In this document: positions 35,243-46,376 of the stretch, piece after piece
How the letters are laid out: every line of letters begins with the position of its first letter
How positions within the stretch are numbered: the first letter of the stretch is position 1
DNA from: Paenibacillus hunanensis
GTDB lineage: Bacteria > Bacillota > Bacilli > Paenibacillales > Paenibacillaceae
Reading direction: 5' to 3'
DNA length: 64,000 bases
Assembly: GCF_014645615.1 (NCBI RefSeq)
Contig: NZ_BMMB01000005.1
Span: 124,001-188,000 of the forward strand
Translations under genes and position numbers: made by a program
Notes under the pieces: generated by a model
Told to the model about the DNA's origin: nothing
Database searches by the model: none
Seen by the model: the letters and a program-made list of their open reading frames with translations, nothing else

Positions 35243-35827
35243 TTATTTCACGATGTGTACAGCAGGCTTTGGTTCCTCCTCGGGAAAGCGATGTTTGAAA
35301 AAGGCTGCCGGGAAACCGATATGCACCTCATTGCGCGGAATATCCTTCACAACCGTACTGCGAGCGCCCGCAACGCCAAGTTCATGGATCGTAATACCCG
35401 GATAAACGAATACGTCACTGGCTACCCATGCTCCATCCTTGATCACGATTGGCTTCGTAATCAGTCCGAAGGTCGGGTCACTTAATTTATGACTGCCGGT
35501 GCACAGGTACGTATTTTGCGAAATGACACACTGGCTACCGATAATAATCTCATCCAGACTGTAAAACTCGACATCGTCACCAATCCAGGAATGCTCTCCA
35601 ATGGTCACTTTCCATGGATAGGTGAATTTGGCTGAGGCACGAACTCGCACACCTGGTGCAAGCTTTGCTCCAAATAGATTGAGCAGGAATCGTCTCCAGC
35701 CGTACATATTATGCAGCGAGAAACGGAACAGCGTTCCCTGAACGAACCACCAGATCAGGCAATACCAGCCTGGCTTGCCGCGTGAATATTCCGCCTGACT
35801 GTACTGATCGAGCCGGATTTGCGTCAT
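35243..35827 (-). CDS. WcaF-like hexapeptide-repeat acetyltransferase
   Basis: 194 residues. A left-handed beta-helix (APGVRVRASAKFTYPWKVTIGEHSWIGDDVEF ... VISQNTYLCTGSH, WVASDVFVYPGITI) is preceded by a hydrophobic N-terminal segment typical of the colanic acid WcaF group. It probably O-acetylates a sugar of the EPS repeat unit with acetyl-CoA. AAGGAGGAG is found 8 nt upstream. Starts 128 nt after the preceding GT gene and ends 33 nt before the next. Confidence 0.87.
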   Translation of the reverse strand: MTQIRLDQYSQAEYSRGKPGWYCLIWWFVQGTLFRFSLHNMYGWRRFLLNLFGAKLAPGVRVRASAKFTYPWKVTIGEHSWIGDDVEFYSLDEIIIGSQCVISQNTYLCTGSHKLSDPTFGLITKPIVIKDGAWVASDVFVYPGITIHELGVAGARSTVVKDIPRNEVHIGFPAAFFKHRFPEEEPKPAVHIVK

Positions 35828-35955
35828 CTCCGTTCTCCTCCTTGTTAGTTAAGCTTCGCTTCATCATCTCCATGAAGATGATCTGTCATGAGTTGTAGCT
35901 CATCCTTATCATGAGATTATGAGCGACTACATGTTGACTTACGCTTCATGTACGT

Positions 35956-37206
35956 TTACTCTGCCTGCGGCGACTCCGATGAATACACCGGCTTGCCGGG
36001 CTGACGATCAATCGCTTTGTTGAGTACACGATCCAGCTTGTCAGCAACAACCTCATGCGCACAATCGCTCACGAGCCATTCCATCGCACGTACTGGATAC
36101 AGATTGTATTGCTGTGGATGAGCGAGTATTTCATTCAATCCAGCTGCAAGCGAGCGCGGATCATCGTTGTCATAGGTGACGAACATTTGCTGATTAATCG
36201 TATTGATATCGGACACGCCGGAGGTAAGCACCAGCTTGCCGTATTTGATATATTCGACGACCTTGGACGGGAAGGAGCATTCACTAAATGGAATCTTCTC
36301 CCGCTGGGTGTTAATGAACAGGTCTGCCGTTTCCATTAGTTGACCGTATTCGTGATCGTCCAGAAAGCCGTGGAACATAATAGAAATGTGATTATGACGG
36401 AAATCCTGAATGAACCGCTTCAGCTTGTCCTCTACAGGCCCGTAGCCGGTAATATGCAGCTCCAGCGGACGATCGGTCTGGATATGCGGCAACGCGTCCA
36501 GCAAAATCTCAATTCCGCGGTCATAATCAAGTCGACCAGAGTAGACCATGCGCAGTGGACGATCGGTTCCCAGATCCACCTCGCGTACCGGCTTGAGTCG
36601 TGCCGGATGAACCGTACCACCACGTACAACCGTATAGTTGTCAGTGCTGACTCGTTTTTTCAACACCGAGGTGACTAGCACGGCGCCATCGAGCAATCGG
36701 TTAGCGAACTTCTCGACAGCAACTGAGATTTTTTTGTAATGACGGTTCGTTTCGGTAACCGCGTATATACCATCCTCGTACTCGATCAGGAGCGGCACGC
36801 GGAACAGCATTTTGAACAGGATAGCTGGAAGCGCCGTTTCCAGTCGATAGTTGTAAAATACGACCGCGCGTGGCTCCTTCTTGTGCTGGCGATTCCAGCG
36901 TACGAGCTGGAAGAAGACCGTGAACAGCGTGACGAACAGGCTGACACCCTTCATATCGATATTGCCTGGATACACGACCTCACTGCGCTTGCCGATCGGG
37001 TACGTATCCCGCTGGAACCATTTCATCGTGCCGCGCTTGAGCAGCAGCGGTGAGATCACTGTAATATCGTTACCGCCTTCCTCCATCGCATGCAGGATGC
37101 AATCGATTTTTTTGTTACCGGCGGTATGCTTGGCACTATAGCCCCTTTTCTGTTGCAACTCGCTGTTGACGTAGGGAGCTACGTATGCGACTGACTTCGT
37201 TGGCAT
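35956..37206 (-). CDS. GT4-family glycosyltransferase
   Basis: 416 residues, GT-B fold. VYSGRLDYDRGIEILLDALPHI starts the C-terminal domain, and SECSFPSKVVEYIKYGKLVLTS carries the donor-binding region in place of the classical EX7E. GAGGTGA is 6 nt before ATG 37206. The gene begins inside the wzy gene (71-bp overlap), implying coupled translation. Acceptor and sugar unknown. Confidence 0.83.
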   Translation of the reverse strand: MPTKSVAYVAPYVNSELQQKRGYSAKHTAGNKKIDCILHAMEEGGNDITVISPLLLKRGTMKWFQRDTYPIGKRSEVVYPGNIDMKGVSLFVTLFTVFFQLVRWNRQHKKEPRAVVFYNYRLETALPAILFKMLFRVPLLIEYEDGIYAVTETNRHYKKISVAVEKFANRLLDGAVLVTSVLKKRVSTDNYTVVRGGTVHPARLKPVREVDLGTDRPLRMVYSGRLDYDRGIEILLDALPHIQTDRPLELHITGYGPVEDKLKRFIQDFRHNHISIMFHGFLDDHEYGQLMETADLFINTQREKIPFSECSFPSKVVEYIKYGKLVLTSGVSDINTINQQMFVTYDNDDPRSLAAGLNEILAHPQQYNLYPVRAMEWLVSDCAHEVVADKLDRVLNKAIDRQPGKPVYSSESPQAE

Positions 37207-38395
37207 GGACTTCACCTCGCTCTGTTTGTTCCTGCATCTGCAATCGTCTGGTGTCAAGGAACATCAGCACGATGAACAGCGGCTGGAACAGCATATTTTC
37301 GGTAGAGAATACGATCAGCAGTCCGATAAAGACCAGTAGCGCCTGCACGACGCCTCTAATCGGCCGAAGCAGCTGAAAGTAGTAATAGATCATCAAAATA
37401 AGCAGCATCGGTAATCCAAACTGATAACCGAATGTGAGTAATGAATTGGATGAATCCGGAATGCTGTAGCGCTCCATCAAAATCTCATTGTTCTGGAAGC
37501 CCCAGCCGAGCAGCGGCTTCTCAATCATCAGCTCCAGATTCGAGCTGGTATCAAGTGAACGACGATCAAACGAAGCATTACCATCCTGAAACTTATCCGT
37601 GATGACACCGCTCTGAGCGATAAATACCGCCAGCGGTACGAACAGGAACAGCGATAGTAGCATACGCGAGATTTGCTCACGTTTGCCATTACGAATGACA
37701 TAAGCGAGATACAGCAGCGCACAGATCATGTAGCCCGATGTCGACATCGTGGTCAGCAGCGTTGCGGTCAGGATGATCAAGCGCCATTTCATCAGCTTCT
37801 TGTTCATGAATAGCGTTAGGAAAATCCCCAGATTCAGAAACACCTGATACGCACCAGGCTCCCAGAAAATGCCCTGGTTCCGCGACATATTCCATAACCC
37901 GTACACATGAAATGGCGTAATCCGGTACGCACCGCCCCAGACGCTCGTTGGCGGAATCAGCTCACGCACTAGCGCAGCATCGAACGCGCCGAGCAGGTAG
38001 AATGGCATCCCGAGAATCGCGAGCGCCAGAATCAACCATTGGTAGCTCTTCGCCGCCTGCCGTAGATCCAGTCGATTCAGCACCATAAAGACCGCCATAA
38101 TCTTCAAAATCAGCCCGGCATAACCACCAATATTCGTACGGTACAGCAGCATATTGCCGAGAATCACGATCATCACCAGCAGCAAAATCAGAAACTGCCT
38201 CGGCTCAATCCGCTTCGGAAAATAAAACACCACCGCTACCGCGAACAGCACCATAATGAAATCCGAATACAGCAGCTTGCCGAACAGCACCGAACCCGAG
38301 GTAACGACAATTAGCGCTACCGCAATAAAGGTTAAAAACTTATTTTTCACCGTGATGTCCGGCTGAGCGGACAATGTATAAGGATTGGTCATCAT
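37136..38395 (-). CDS. O-antigen/EPS polymerase (Wzy-like)
   Basis: 419 residues, about ten to twelve transmembrane helices. A larger extracytoplasmic loop near residues 140-185 (IPPTSVWGGAYRITPFHVYGLWNMSRNQGIFWEPGAYQ) contains the EPGAYQ motif common in Wzy/EpsK-like polymerases. Polymerises lipid-linked repeat units on the outer membrane face. Starts with an ATGA overlap with the acyltransferase gene. Wzy sequences diverge greatly; topology, motif and context make the call. Confidence 0.85.
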   Translation of the reverse strand: MMTNPYTLSAQPDITVKNKFLTFIAVALIVVTSGSVLFGKLLYSDFIMVLFAVAVVFYFPKRIEPRQFLILLLVMIVILGNMLLYRTNIGGYAGLILKIMAVFMVLNRLDLRQAAKSYQWLILALAILGMPFYLLGAFDAALVRELIPPTSVWGGAYRITPFHVYGLWNMSRNQGIFWEPGAYQVFLNLGIFLTLFMNKKLMKWRLIILTATLLTTMSTSGYMICALLYLAYVIRNGKREQISRMLLSLFLFVPLAVFIAQSGVITDKFQDGNASFDRRSLDTSSNLELMIEKPLLGWGFQNNEILMERYSIPDSSNSLLTFGYQFGLPMLLILMIYYYFQLLRPIRGVVQALLVFIGLLIVFSTENMLFQPLFIVLMFLDTRRLQMQEQTERGEVHANEVSRIRSSLRQQRVATEKGL

Positions 38396-39006
38396 GCTTC
38401 TATCACATCCAGATGTTTAATCACCCGGGCAGGCACCCCAGCGGCAATACAATTCGCTGGTATCGATCCTGACACAATGCTGCCCGCGCCAATAATACTG
38501 TTTTTGCCAATCGTTACTCCCTTGAGCACGACCGAGTTGGCGCCAACCCATACATTGTCTTCGATTATGGTAGGCGCTGTGCCGATATCGGCACTATTTT
38601 TGTTAAACCGTCGTCCCTCCGGCTTGATCGGATGGAAGTCGGTATCGCTAATTTGCACATTGACGCCAAGCATGACTTCGTTGCCAATCGTCACACTCGA
38701 CATGGCGCAGATGCTTGCGCCGCTAATGCCCACATCATCACCAATCGTGATCGTGGCGCCGCTTGCGAGTGTACGGATAACGGTGCGATGATTCAGACCG
38801 ATCGGGTTGCTGTAGTCATTCGAGCACAGGATGCAGTTGCGACCAATCGTGATGCTACTGCCCGGCTCCTTGTCTACAATCGGCACACCGACCGCAATCA
38901 GATTCGCTCCCGTCGTAATCCGCTGCTCGCGGAATAGGCGACGCGTCACCCAGGTGGCGCATTTTTTGGAGATTTTACGTTTGATTCGGATAAAAGAAGT
39001 GATCAT
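38392..39006 (-). CDS. Hexapeptide-repeat acyltransferase
   Basis: 204 residues, mostly left-handed beta-helix repeats (ITIGRNCILCSND, ITIGDDVGISGASI, VTIGNEVMLGVNVQISD, VWVGANSVVLKGVTIGKNSIIGAGS) with DTDFHP as the likely active-site loop. Related to maltose/sialic-acid O-acetyltransferases. Overlaps both neighbours by 4 bp (ATGA), so it is tightly coupled in the EPS operon. Probably acetylates a second sugar. Confidence 0.87.
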   Translation of the reverse strand: MITSFIRIKRKISKKCATWVTRRLFREQRITTGANLIAVGVPIVDKEPGSSITIGRNCILCSNDYSNPIGLNHRTVIRTLASGATITIGDDVGISGASICAMSSVTIGNEVMLGVNVQISDTDFHPIKPEGRRFNKNSADIGTAPTIIEDNVWVGANSVVLKGVTIGKNSIIGAGSIVSGSIPANCIAAGVPARVIKHLDVIEA

Positions 39007-40163
39007 ACCGGCTCCCTAACAAAGAATCGATTATAAAATTCAAACGTGCGTTTTGTATTTTTACGAGCGTCAAAGTTCTCCTGTGCAAATTCCAATGCCT
39101 GCTGTCCTAGCTTCTCATGCAGTGCACGGTCATTACCGATCCGCACCATATACTGCGCCATTGCATCATAGTCACCTGCTTCAAACAGATAGCCTGTTTT
39201 GCCTTGCAGGATCAGCTCGTTAGGACCACCGATATTCGTACCGATGGAAGGCTTTCTCATCGAAGCGGCTTCGATAATGCTACGCGAGAAGTGAGGCTCC
39301 ACGAATGGGCACATCATCACATCGCTGGCAGCGATCATTTGCGGCACATCATCACGGAAGGCCAACGGATAAATCTGGTCATTACCTTCACATGCCTGCA
39401 TCACCTTATCTTCATAGGCATTGTTTTTGTTGAAATAAAAGCCTCCGACGATCAGCTTGAACTTCGGATTGTCTTTGGCAATTTTGTTAAATGCGTTAAC
39501 CATATCGAGTACGCCATTACCATGTACGACGCGGCCGATGTACAGGAACACGATATCGTCATCCGCCAGCCCCAGCTCGCGGCGTACCGGCGCTCCATTC
39601 ACATCCGGGTTGTACGATTTGAAGTCAACGAAGTTGTACACCACATCCAGCTCGCGACCGTCGCTATCCACCGTTTCCGAGTCAAACTGGTCAATTGAGA
39701 TGTAGCCATCCACGTATTTGTGATTCATACGCTTCAGAATATTACCGGCAAATGAGTTCAGCAGTGGTTCGCGCACATGACAAACGACCTTTGTCTCTGG
39801 CGATACTTTCTTTGCCGCTCTGGCAACCTGGAATAAGCATGTGCTATTCAGATGGATAATGTCTGGCTTGTATTTACGAATGTATTTTTTGGCTTGAAAG
39901 TATGTTGGCAGTGCGCCGATCAGATTGCGGATGAACAGCTTCGGCGTCATACCGGATACCGTTGAACCGTGGAAAGGAAACATTCCCTTCGCTACCTCTA
40001 CTGGTAACCCCCCTGATTCCAGCAGCTTCACCGCAGGGCCGTTACGGATCGTGAGCACATTGCCCTGGAACTTCTGCTTATCCAGATGACTGATCAGATA
40101 AGTAAGACTTCGTGGTGCGCCACCCATGTGACCCGAATGATGGACATACAGTACCTTTTTCAA
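39003..40163 (-). CDS. GT4-family glycosyltransferase
   Basis: 386 residues. N-terminal GGAPRSLTYLISHL is typical for GT4 acceptor domains. The C-terminal domain has FLYIGRVVHGNGVLDMVNAF and SRSIIEAASMRKPSIGTNIGGPNE (EX7E-like). TTG start with AAGGAGG 8 nt upstream and no ATG alternative nearby. First gene after the 747-nt gap behind the flippase, and 4-bp overlap with the next gene. Donor not assignable. Confidence 0.86.
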   Translation of the reverse strand: MKKVLYVHHSGHMGGAPRSLTYLISHLDKQKFQGNVLTIRNGPAVKLLESGGLPVEVAKGMFPFHGSTVSGMTPKLFIRNLIGALPTYFQAKKYIRKYKPDIIHLNSTCLFQVARAAKKVSPETKVVCHVREPLLNSFAGNILKRMNHKYVDGYISIDQFDSETVDSDGRELDVVYNFVDFKSYNPDVNGAPVRRELGLADDDIVFLYIGRVVHGNGVLDMVNAFNKIAKDNPKFKLIVGGFYFNKNNAYEDKVMQACEGNDQIYPLAFRDDVPQMIAASDVMMCPFVEPHFSRSIIEAASMRKPSIGTNIGGPNELILQGKTGYLFEAGDYDAMAQYMVRIGNDRALHEKLGQQALEFAQENFDARKNTKRTFEFYNRFFVREPV

Positions 40164-40361
40164 TGCTTACGCCTCCTTAGTGAGTTTAAGAATTAACTTT
40201 ATTTAGATTAGATTGAAGTTGGTTTTAGATATGTTTTTTGAATAATTCCATAAGTGAAATGAGTGGCATTTGCTTAAATGCACTTGAATATAAAGCAGCT
40301 AAGCGTTTGGCATTTTAAACGCGACCGAAAAGCGTGTGACGCTTGAAACGCGTTCTAGCTG

Positions 40362-40588
40362 TAAAGATAATTTTGCCTTGCGGTGCGCGCAAGCTTTATA
40401 TGTTGAAGCCTCCATCACTCCGGTAAGGAATAAGGGAACGTCCTCAGGTGGAGCCCAGGAATCTTTTGGATAAGGGGTGAATGAAGATTCCCGGGCTCCA
40501 AAGTCGTCCTTTTCCCTTATTTCCTTCCCTTCGTTACGTGGTTGTTGCAGCATACTGAGCTGCGCACACAGCGGCAAAATTTCTTTTA
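40362..40588. repeat. Nested-hairpin repeat, copy A
   Basis: Long imperfect palindrome. Outer arms are 40363-40395 (ATTTTGCC..GTGCGC..AGCT) and 40558-40588. The middle arms are GGTAAGGAATAAGGGAACG (40422-40440) against CCCTTATTTCC; the inner stem is GGAGCCCAGGAATCTT / AAGATTCCCGGGCTCC. About 25-35 nt on each side match copy D at 56.7 kb. It lies within the EPS operon gap. Confidence 0.85.
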
Positions 40589-40635
40589 ACTATTATGCTT
40601 GCTGCATCACATTCAAAAATATTTAAGACTTGGTG

Positions 40636-40660
40636 TTCAAGTTCAACTTTTGAACTTGAA
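40636..40660. other. 11-bp perfect hairpin in the EPS operon gap
   Basis: TTCAAGTTCAA-CTT-TTGAACTTGAA, followed on the plus strand by GGCAGTTTTTT. The rest of 40164-40910 contains further short inverted repeats (for example GCATTC/GAATGC near 40765) but no gene. Confidence 0.6.
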
Positions 40661-40868
40661 GGCAGTTTTTTAACTTCGTTCATTTGCGACATCTTATAGA
40701 TGCTGTCTCAAAATTAAGCTTGGGATCGATGCATTCGTTCGGCTATATCAAATGAACACGTCAAGCATTCATTTGAATGCATCAAACTCGTATGGCGATT
40801 CCAGCCTTTTCATGAACAGTTTTCACAAATTTGAAGTTTATTTTCAATTTAGGAAGCAGGAAAGCATC

Positions 40869-40890
40869 GGTTCCCCGACAGGGGGGAACC
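40869..40890 (-). terminator. GC-rich hairpin after the flippase gene (attenuator-like)
   Basis: GGTTCCCC / GGGGAACC stem 21 nt downstream of the wzx stop, without a strong T-run. Could reduce transcription into the distal EPS genes. Confidence 0.4.
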
Positions 40891-40910
40891 TGATGATCTG
40901 CTTTGCCTAT

Positions 40911-42278
40911 TTATTCTTGATTGGTAGAAAGCTTCGCCTTGCCTGCTTTCAGTCTGGAGATCAGCGCCGTAATTGGCGAAATCAGCGTTTTGGACATCAT
41001 CATGCCGGATACCCGCGTTTCCTTGAACATGAAGGTGAAGGCGTAGCTGGATACGATAAAGGCAAATACCGTACCGACCGCAGCACCCATGCCGCCGAAT
41101 AGCGGGATCAGAATCAGGTTGATGATGATCTTCGTGAGCGCGCCCATCACCTGGCTGATCAGCTCGAACCGATATAGTCCTTCGCTAATAATCCATTTGT
41201 TCAGGGCAGCGCGCATGAAGATGAACAGACATGCCCAGACGTGAATGACGAGAATGCTGATCGATTCCAGATACGCTTTACCGTATAGGATCGAGATGAC
41301 CGGTTTGGCCATCAGGGTGACCGCTATACAGATGGCGAGCGCGAACCAGAACAGTAGATTGTACAGCTTTTGCAGCTCAGCATGATAGACAGCCGGGCCT
41401 AGCTTTTTGTTTTTGATCATGCTCGGGAAGTACGAAGCGGCGACGACGGTCGGAATAACGTACCATACTTCGGACAACCGGGCAGCTACCGCATAGATAC
41501 CAACCGCTGTATCGTTAATCATGTAGCTCAGCATAACCTGGTCGATCTTCAGATAGATGATCGTGGAAATACCGGCAACAATGAGTGGCCATGAGCTATT
41601 CGTTAGTCGTTTGCCTAGCTTCCAGTTAAAGCTCCACCTGGTCAGCGACACGCGCTTCATCTGAGTGAACAACAGGAACAGGTAACCGAGAATGAGCTCA
41701 AGTGCATACGATGCGGCGAACCAGATGAGCGAAGAATGGAAGACGATCAGCAGTACCTTCATAACCGAGGTCATGAGGAAGGCGATGCCCTTCGCATATA
41801 CGGCATACTTCGCTTCTACGGTGGAATCAAACCACTGGGAAATGACATCCAGCGGCTGAAACAGCATATTCGCTGCGATGATGATAATACTCCAGCGCAC
41901 CATCGCATCCTGCCCCGGAATGGCAAAGGCCAGTGCGACCGTGATCGCAAAGGCGATCAGGCCGCTGACCATTCGCAGTGTCGATACCGTACCCAGAATC
42001 TCGTTCTTATTATCCGGGTGCTCGACCAGCTCTTTGACGATAATATTTGCCAGACCGAGCGGCACAACCGCCGCAATGATCGTTACAAATGAGATCGCAA
42101 AATTGTACTGACCGAACTGCTCTGGCCCCAGATAGCGCGCAATCCAGATACTGACGATCAGGTTGATGCCAAGTCGCAGGAACTTGTCCATCAACTGCCA
42201 GTTGCTGTTAAAGAAGATTTTGCGCTTTTCGGGAGTCATCGATAGCTTGCGTTTTATTTTGGCAATCGGATTAGCCAT
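40911..42278 (-). CDS. Lipopolysaccharide/EPS flippase (Wzx-like)
   Basis: 455 residues, about twelve transmembrane helices, MATE/MVF superfamily. N-terminal NWQLMDKFLRLGINLIVSIWIARYLGPEQFGQYNFAISFV is the typical polysaccharide-biosynthesis flippase opening. Translocates undecaprenyl-linked repeat units across the membrane for Wzy. GCGAGATGA precedes the ATG. 15 nt downstream of gmd. Confidence 0.9.
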   Translation of the reverse strand: MANPIAKIKRKLSMTPEKRKIFFNSNWQLMDKFLRLGINLIVSIWIARYLGPEQFGQYNFAISFVTIIAAVVPLGLANIIVKELVEHPDNKNEILGTVSTLRMVSGLIAFAITVALAFAIPGQDAMVRWSIIIIAANMLFQPLDVISQWFDSTVEAKYAVYAKGIAFLMTSVMKVLLIVFHSSLIWFAASYALELILGYLFLLFTQMKRVSLTRWSFNWKLGKRLTNSSWPLIVAGISTIIYLKIDQVMLSYMINDTAVGIYAVAARLSEVWYVIPTVVAASYFPSMIKNKKLGPAVYHAELQKLYNLLFWFALAICIAVTLMAKPVISILYGKAYLESISILVIHVWACLFIFMRAALNKWIISEGLYRFELISQVMGALTKIIINLILIPLFGGMGAAVGTVFAFIVSSYAFTFMFKETRVSGMMMSKTLISPITALISRLKAGKAKLSTNQE

Positions 42279-42293
42279 TCATAATCATCTCGC

Positions 42294-44290
<1,997 letters not shown>

Positions 44291-44323
44291 CAATAATCAC
44301 CTCATCAAAATTTAAATTGGTCA

Positions 44324-45019
44324 TTAAAACGCGTCTTTGGCACCGAATAGCACTTTAACCGTTTTAACGAGAATAAATAAATCGAAAATTATCCCTCGTT
44401 TTTTGATATAATGTAAATCGAGATCAACCATCTCATCAAAGCTTAGCTCGTTCCGTCCGCTGACCTGCCATAACCCGGTGCACCCCGGTGTTACGCTCAG
44501 TCTCAGCTTGTCGCGTGGACTGTATTCTTCAACTTCACGCGGCAATGGCGGACGAGGTCCAACCAGACTCATATCGCCGCGTAGTACATTCCACAATTGC
44601 GGCAACTCATCAATACTTGTTTTCCGAATAAAGCGACCGACTCTCGTGATGCGAGGGTCGTTTTTCATTTTAAACATCGCGCCTTCGACTTCATTTTGCG
44701 CAAGCAGATCCTTTAACCTCTCCTCCGCATCTGAAACCATTGACCTGAATTTGTACATTCGAAACGGCTGTTCATCTTTACCGACTCGGGTCTGATAGAA
44801 AAACACCTTTCCCTTCGGGTCTTCCAGCTTGATCAGAATGCCAAGTACAATAAAGAGTGGTAACAGAACGATTAACCCCAGCAGTGAGCAAATAATATCG
44901 AGCGTTCGTTTCACCAGCATATAAAACCGGAGTTTGGTGGTCATGCTGCCTACATGTCTCGCATAAAACTCGCTGTAGCTTGCTAAAGCCTCGGCTTCAC
45001 TCCCATGTCTTGGAGTCAT
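44324..45019 (-). CDS. Priming undecaprenyl-phosphate sugar phosphotransferase
   Basis: 231 residues. One N-terminal membrane hairpin (about 38-62) and the catalytic bacterial sugar transferase domain (KFRSMVSDAE, KTSIDELPQLWNVLRGDMSLVGPRPPLP, TPGCTGLWQVSGRN). Attaches the first sugar phosphate to undecaprenyl phosphate. It lacks the four extra N-terminal helices of WbaP, so it is of the short EpsL/WcaJ-core type. Overlaps the galU stop by one base (TAATG). Confidence 0.92.
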   Translation of the reverse strand: MTPRHGSEAEALASYSEFYARHVGSMTTKLRFYMLVKRTLDIICSLLGLIVLLPLFIVLGILIKLEDPKGKVFFYQTRVGKDEQPFRMYKFRSMVSDAEERLKDLLAQNEVEGAMFKMKNDPRITRVGRFIRKTSIDELPQLWNVLRGDMSLVGPRPPLPREVEEYSPRDKLRLSVTPGCTGLWQVSGRNELSFDEMVDLDLHYIKKRGIIFDLFILVKTVKVLFGAKDAF

Positions 45020-45924
45020 TACGCTTCACCTCTTGCCATCAGCACGTCCTTCTGCGCTTCTCTCTCCAGTACGTCCTTGAGAGAAGACAACAGCGGTGCT
45101 TTTAAATCTTCATTTTTCAAGGCAAATTCAATTGTTGTTTGAATAAACCCAAGCTTCTCGCCCACGTCAAAGCGTGTGCCCTGGAAGTCATATGCAAATA
45201 CCTGTTGCAGCTCATTCAGACGCTGAATCGCATCGGTCAGCTGAATCTCGCCGCCAGCACCGATCTGCTGCTCACCCAGGAATTCGAAAATTTCCGGTGT
45301 CAGTACATAGCGACCCATGATCGCCAGATTCGATGGTGCTGTGCCAGGAGCTGGCTTCTCCACGAATTGACGTACCTCATGCAGACGTCCAAACTGCTCA
45401 ATCGGATCGATAATGCCATAACGATGTGTCTGATGATCCGGCACGGTTTGTACACCGATAACCGATTTCTCTGTCACTTCGTATTGCTCGATCAACTGGC
45501 GTGTGCAAGGTGTATCGGATTCAACGATATCGTCACCAAGCAGTACCGCAAATGGCTCATCACCAATAAAGTTACGTGCACACCATACGGCGTGACCCAG
45601 ACCTTTGGCTTCTTTTTGACGAATATAGTGGATATCGACCTTGGATGACTTCTGAACCTCATCCAGCAGATCCAGCTTACCCTTCTCTAAAAGCGTCGCT
45701 TCCAGTTCAAACGCATTATCAAAATGATCCTCGATTGCGCGTTTCCCTTTACCTGTAACGATAATGATGTCTTCAATACCCGAAGCAATCGCTTCTTCTA
45801 CAATGTACTGAATGGTCGGCTTGTCCACGATTGGAAGCATTTCCTTAGGCATTGCCTTGGTTGCAGGCAGGAAGCGTGTTCCCAGACCTGCGGCAGGAAT
45901 GATTGCCTTACGAACTTTCTTCAC
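45019..45924 (-). CDS. galU: UTP-glucose-1-phosphate uridylyltransferase
   Basis: 301 residues. Makes UDP-glucose, the substrate of Ugd and possibly of the glycosyltransferases. Nucleotidyltransferase motif [23 protein letters not shown] at residues 9-31, then [13 protein letters not shown] and [10 protein letters not shown]. The GTG at 45924 is the start; an in-frame extension to 46032 is random sequence. Third gene of the EPS operon, preceded by a 452-nt noncoding gap. Confidence 0.93.
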   Translation of the reverse strand: MKKVRKAIIPAAGLGTRFLPATKAMPKEMLPIVDKPTIQYIVEEAIASGIEDIIIVTGKGKRAIEDHFDNAFELEATLLEKGKLDLLDEVQKSSKVDIHYIRQKEAKGLGHAVWCARNFIGDEPFAVLLGDDIVESDTPCTRQLIEQYEVTEKSVIGVQTVPDHQTHRYGIIDPIEQFGRLHEVRQFVEKPAPGTAPSNLAIMGRYVLTPEIFEFLGEQQIGAGGEIQLTDAIQRLNELQQVFAYDFQGTRFDVGEKLGFIQTTIEFALKNEDLKAPLLSSLKDVLEREAQKDVLMARGEA

Positions 45925-46376
45925 AAGATCACACCCTATCCCTTTTTTATTTGTTTCCCATGGTGACCAGCTGCACATATGTAGACCATGCCTTCTCCAT
46001 ATCCTCCAGAGACAGCACAGCCTTCCAGCCACTGCTTACCGCTCTGAAAGGATGCGTTATACTCTCTCCTTGCTCTGTATGGGATATAACGTATCATTTC
46101 AGGGCGCTTTGTAAGCAGCGCTGGTAAAAGCCGTTACCGGGCCTTCAACCCGTCCTCATCTTCATGCCTTTGACGATGTACGTCTAAGGCTGCATATGCA
46201 GCCCACAGCATGACCGAGTGTCTCCAGTGATATGGGTGCAGGAGGCATTACCCCAAGCTTGGCCTGTATTCTGTGCTATCGAGCCTGCCGAACCACCGTG
46301 ATACGCTGTGCTTCATGCAGGGTAAATCGTCATTTCCTAACCGTAACATGTGCGGTCATATTCCCGTCACTTGCAC
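45925..46376 (-). ncRNA. Structured noncoding gap between EPS genes 2 and 3 (candidate EAR-type RNA)
   Basis: No ORF with a ribosome binding site is present. On the transcribed (minus) strand there are GC-rich segments able to fold, including the palindrome GGCTGCATATGCAGCC (46188-46203) and the GGGTTGAAGGCCCGGTAACGG region with CTTTTACC close by. In Bacillales eps operons the EAR antitermination RNA sits at this point, between the second and third genes. Identity with EAR is inferred from position; I cannot match its consensus by eye. Confidence 0.35.
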
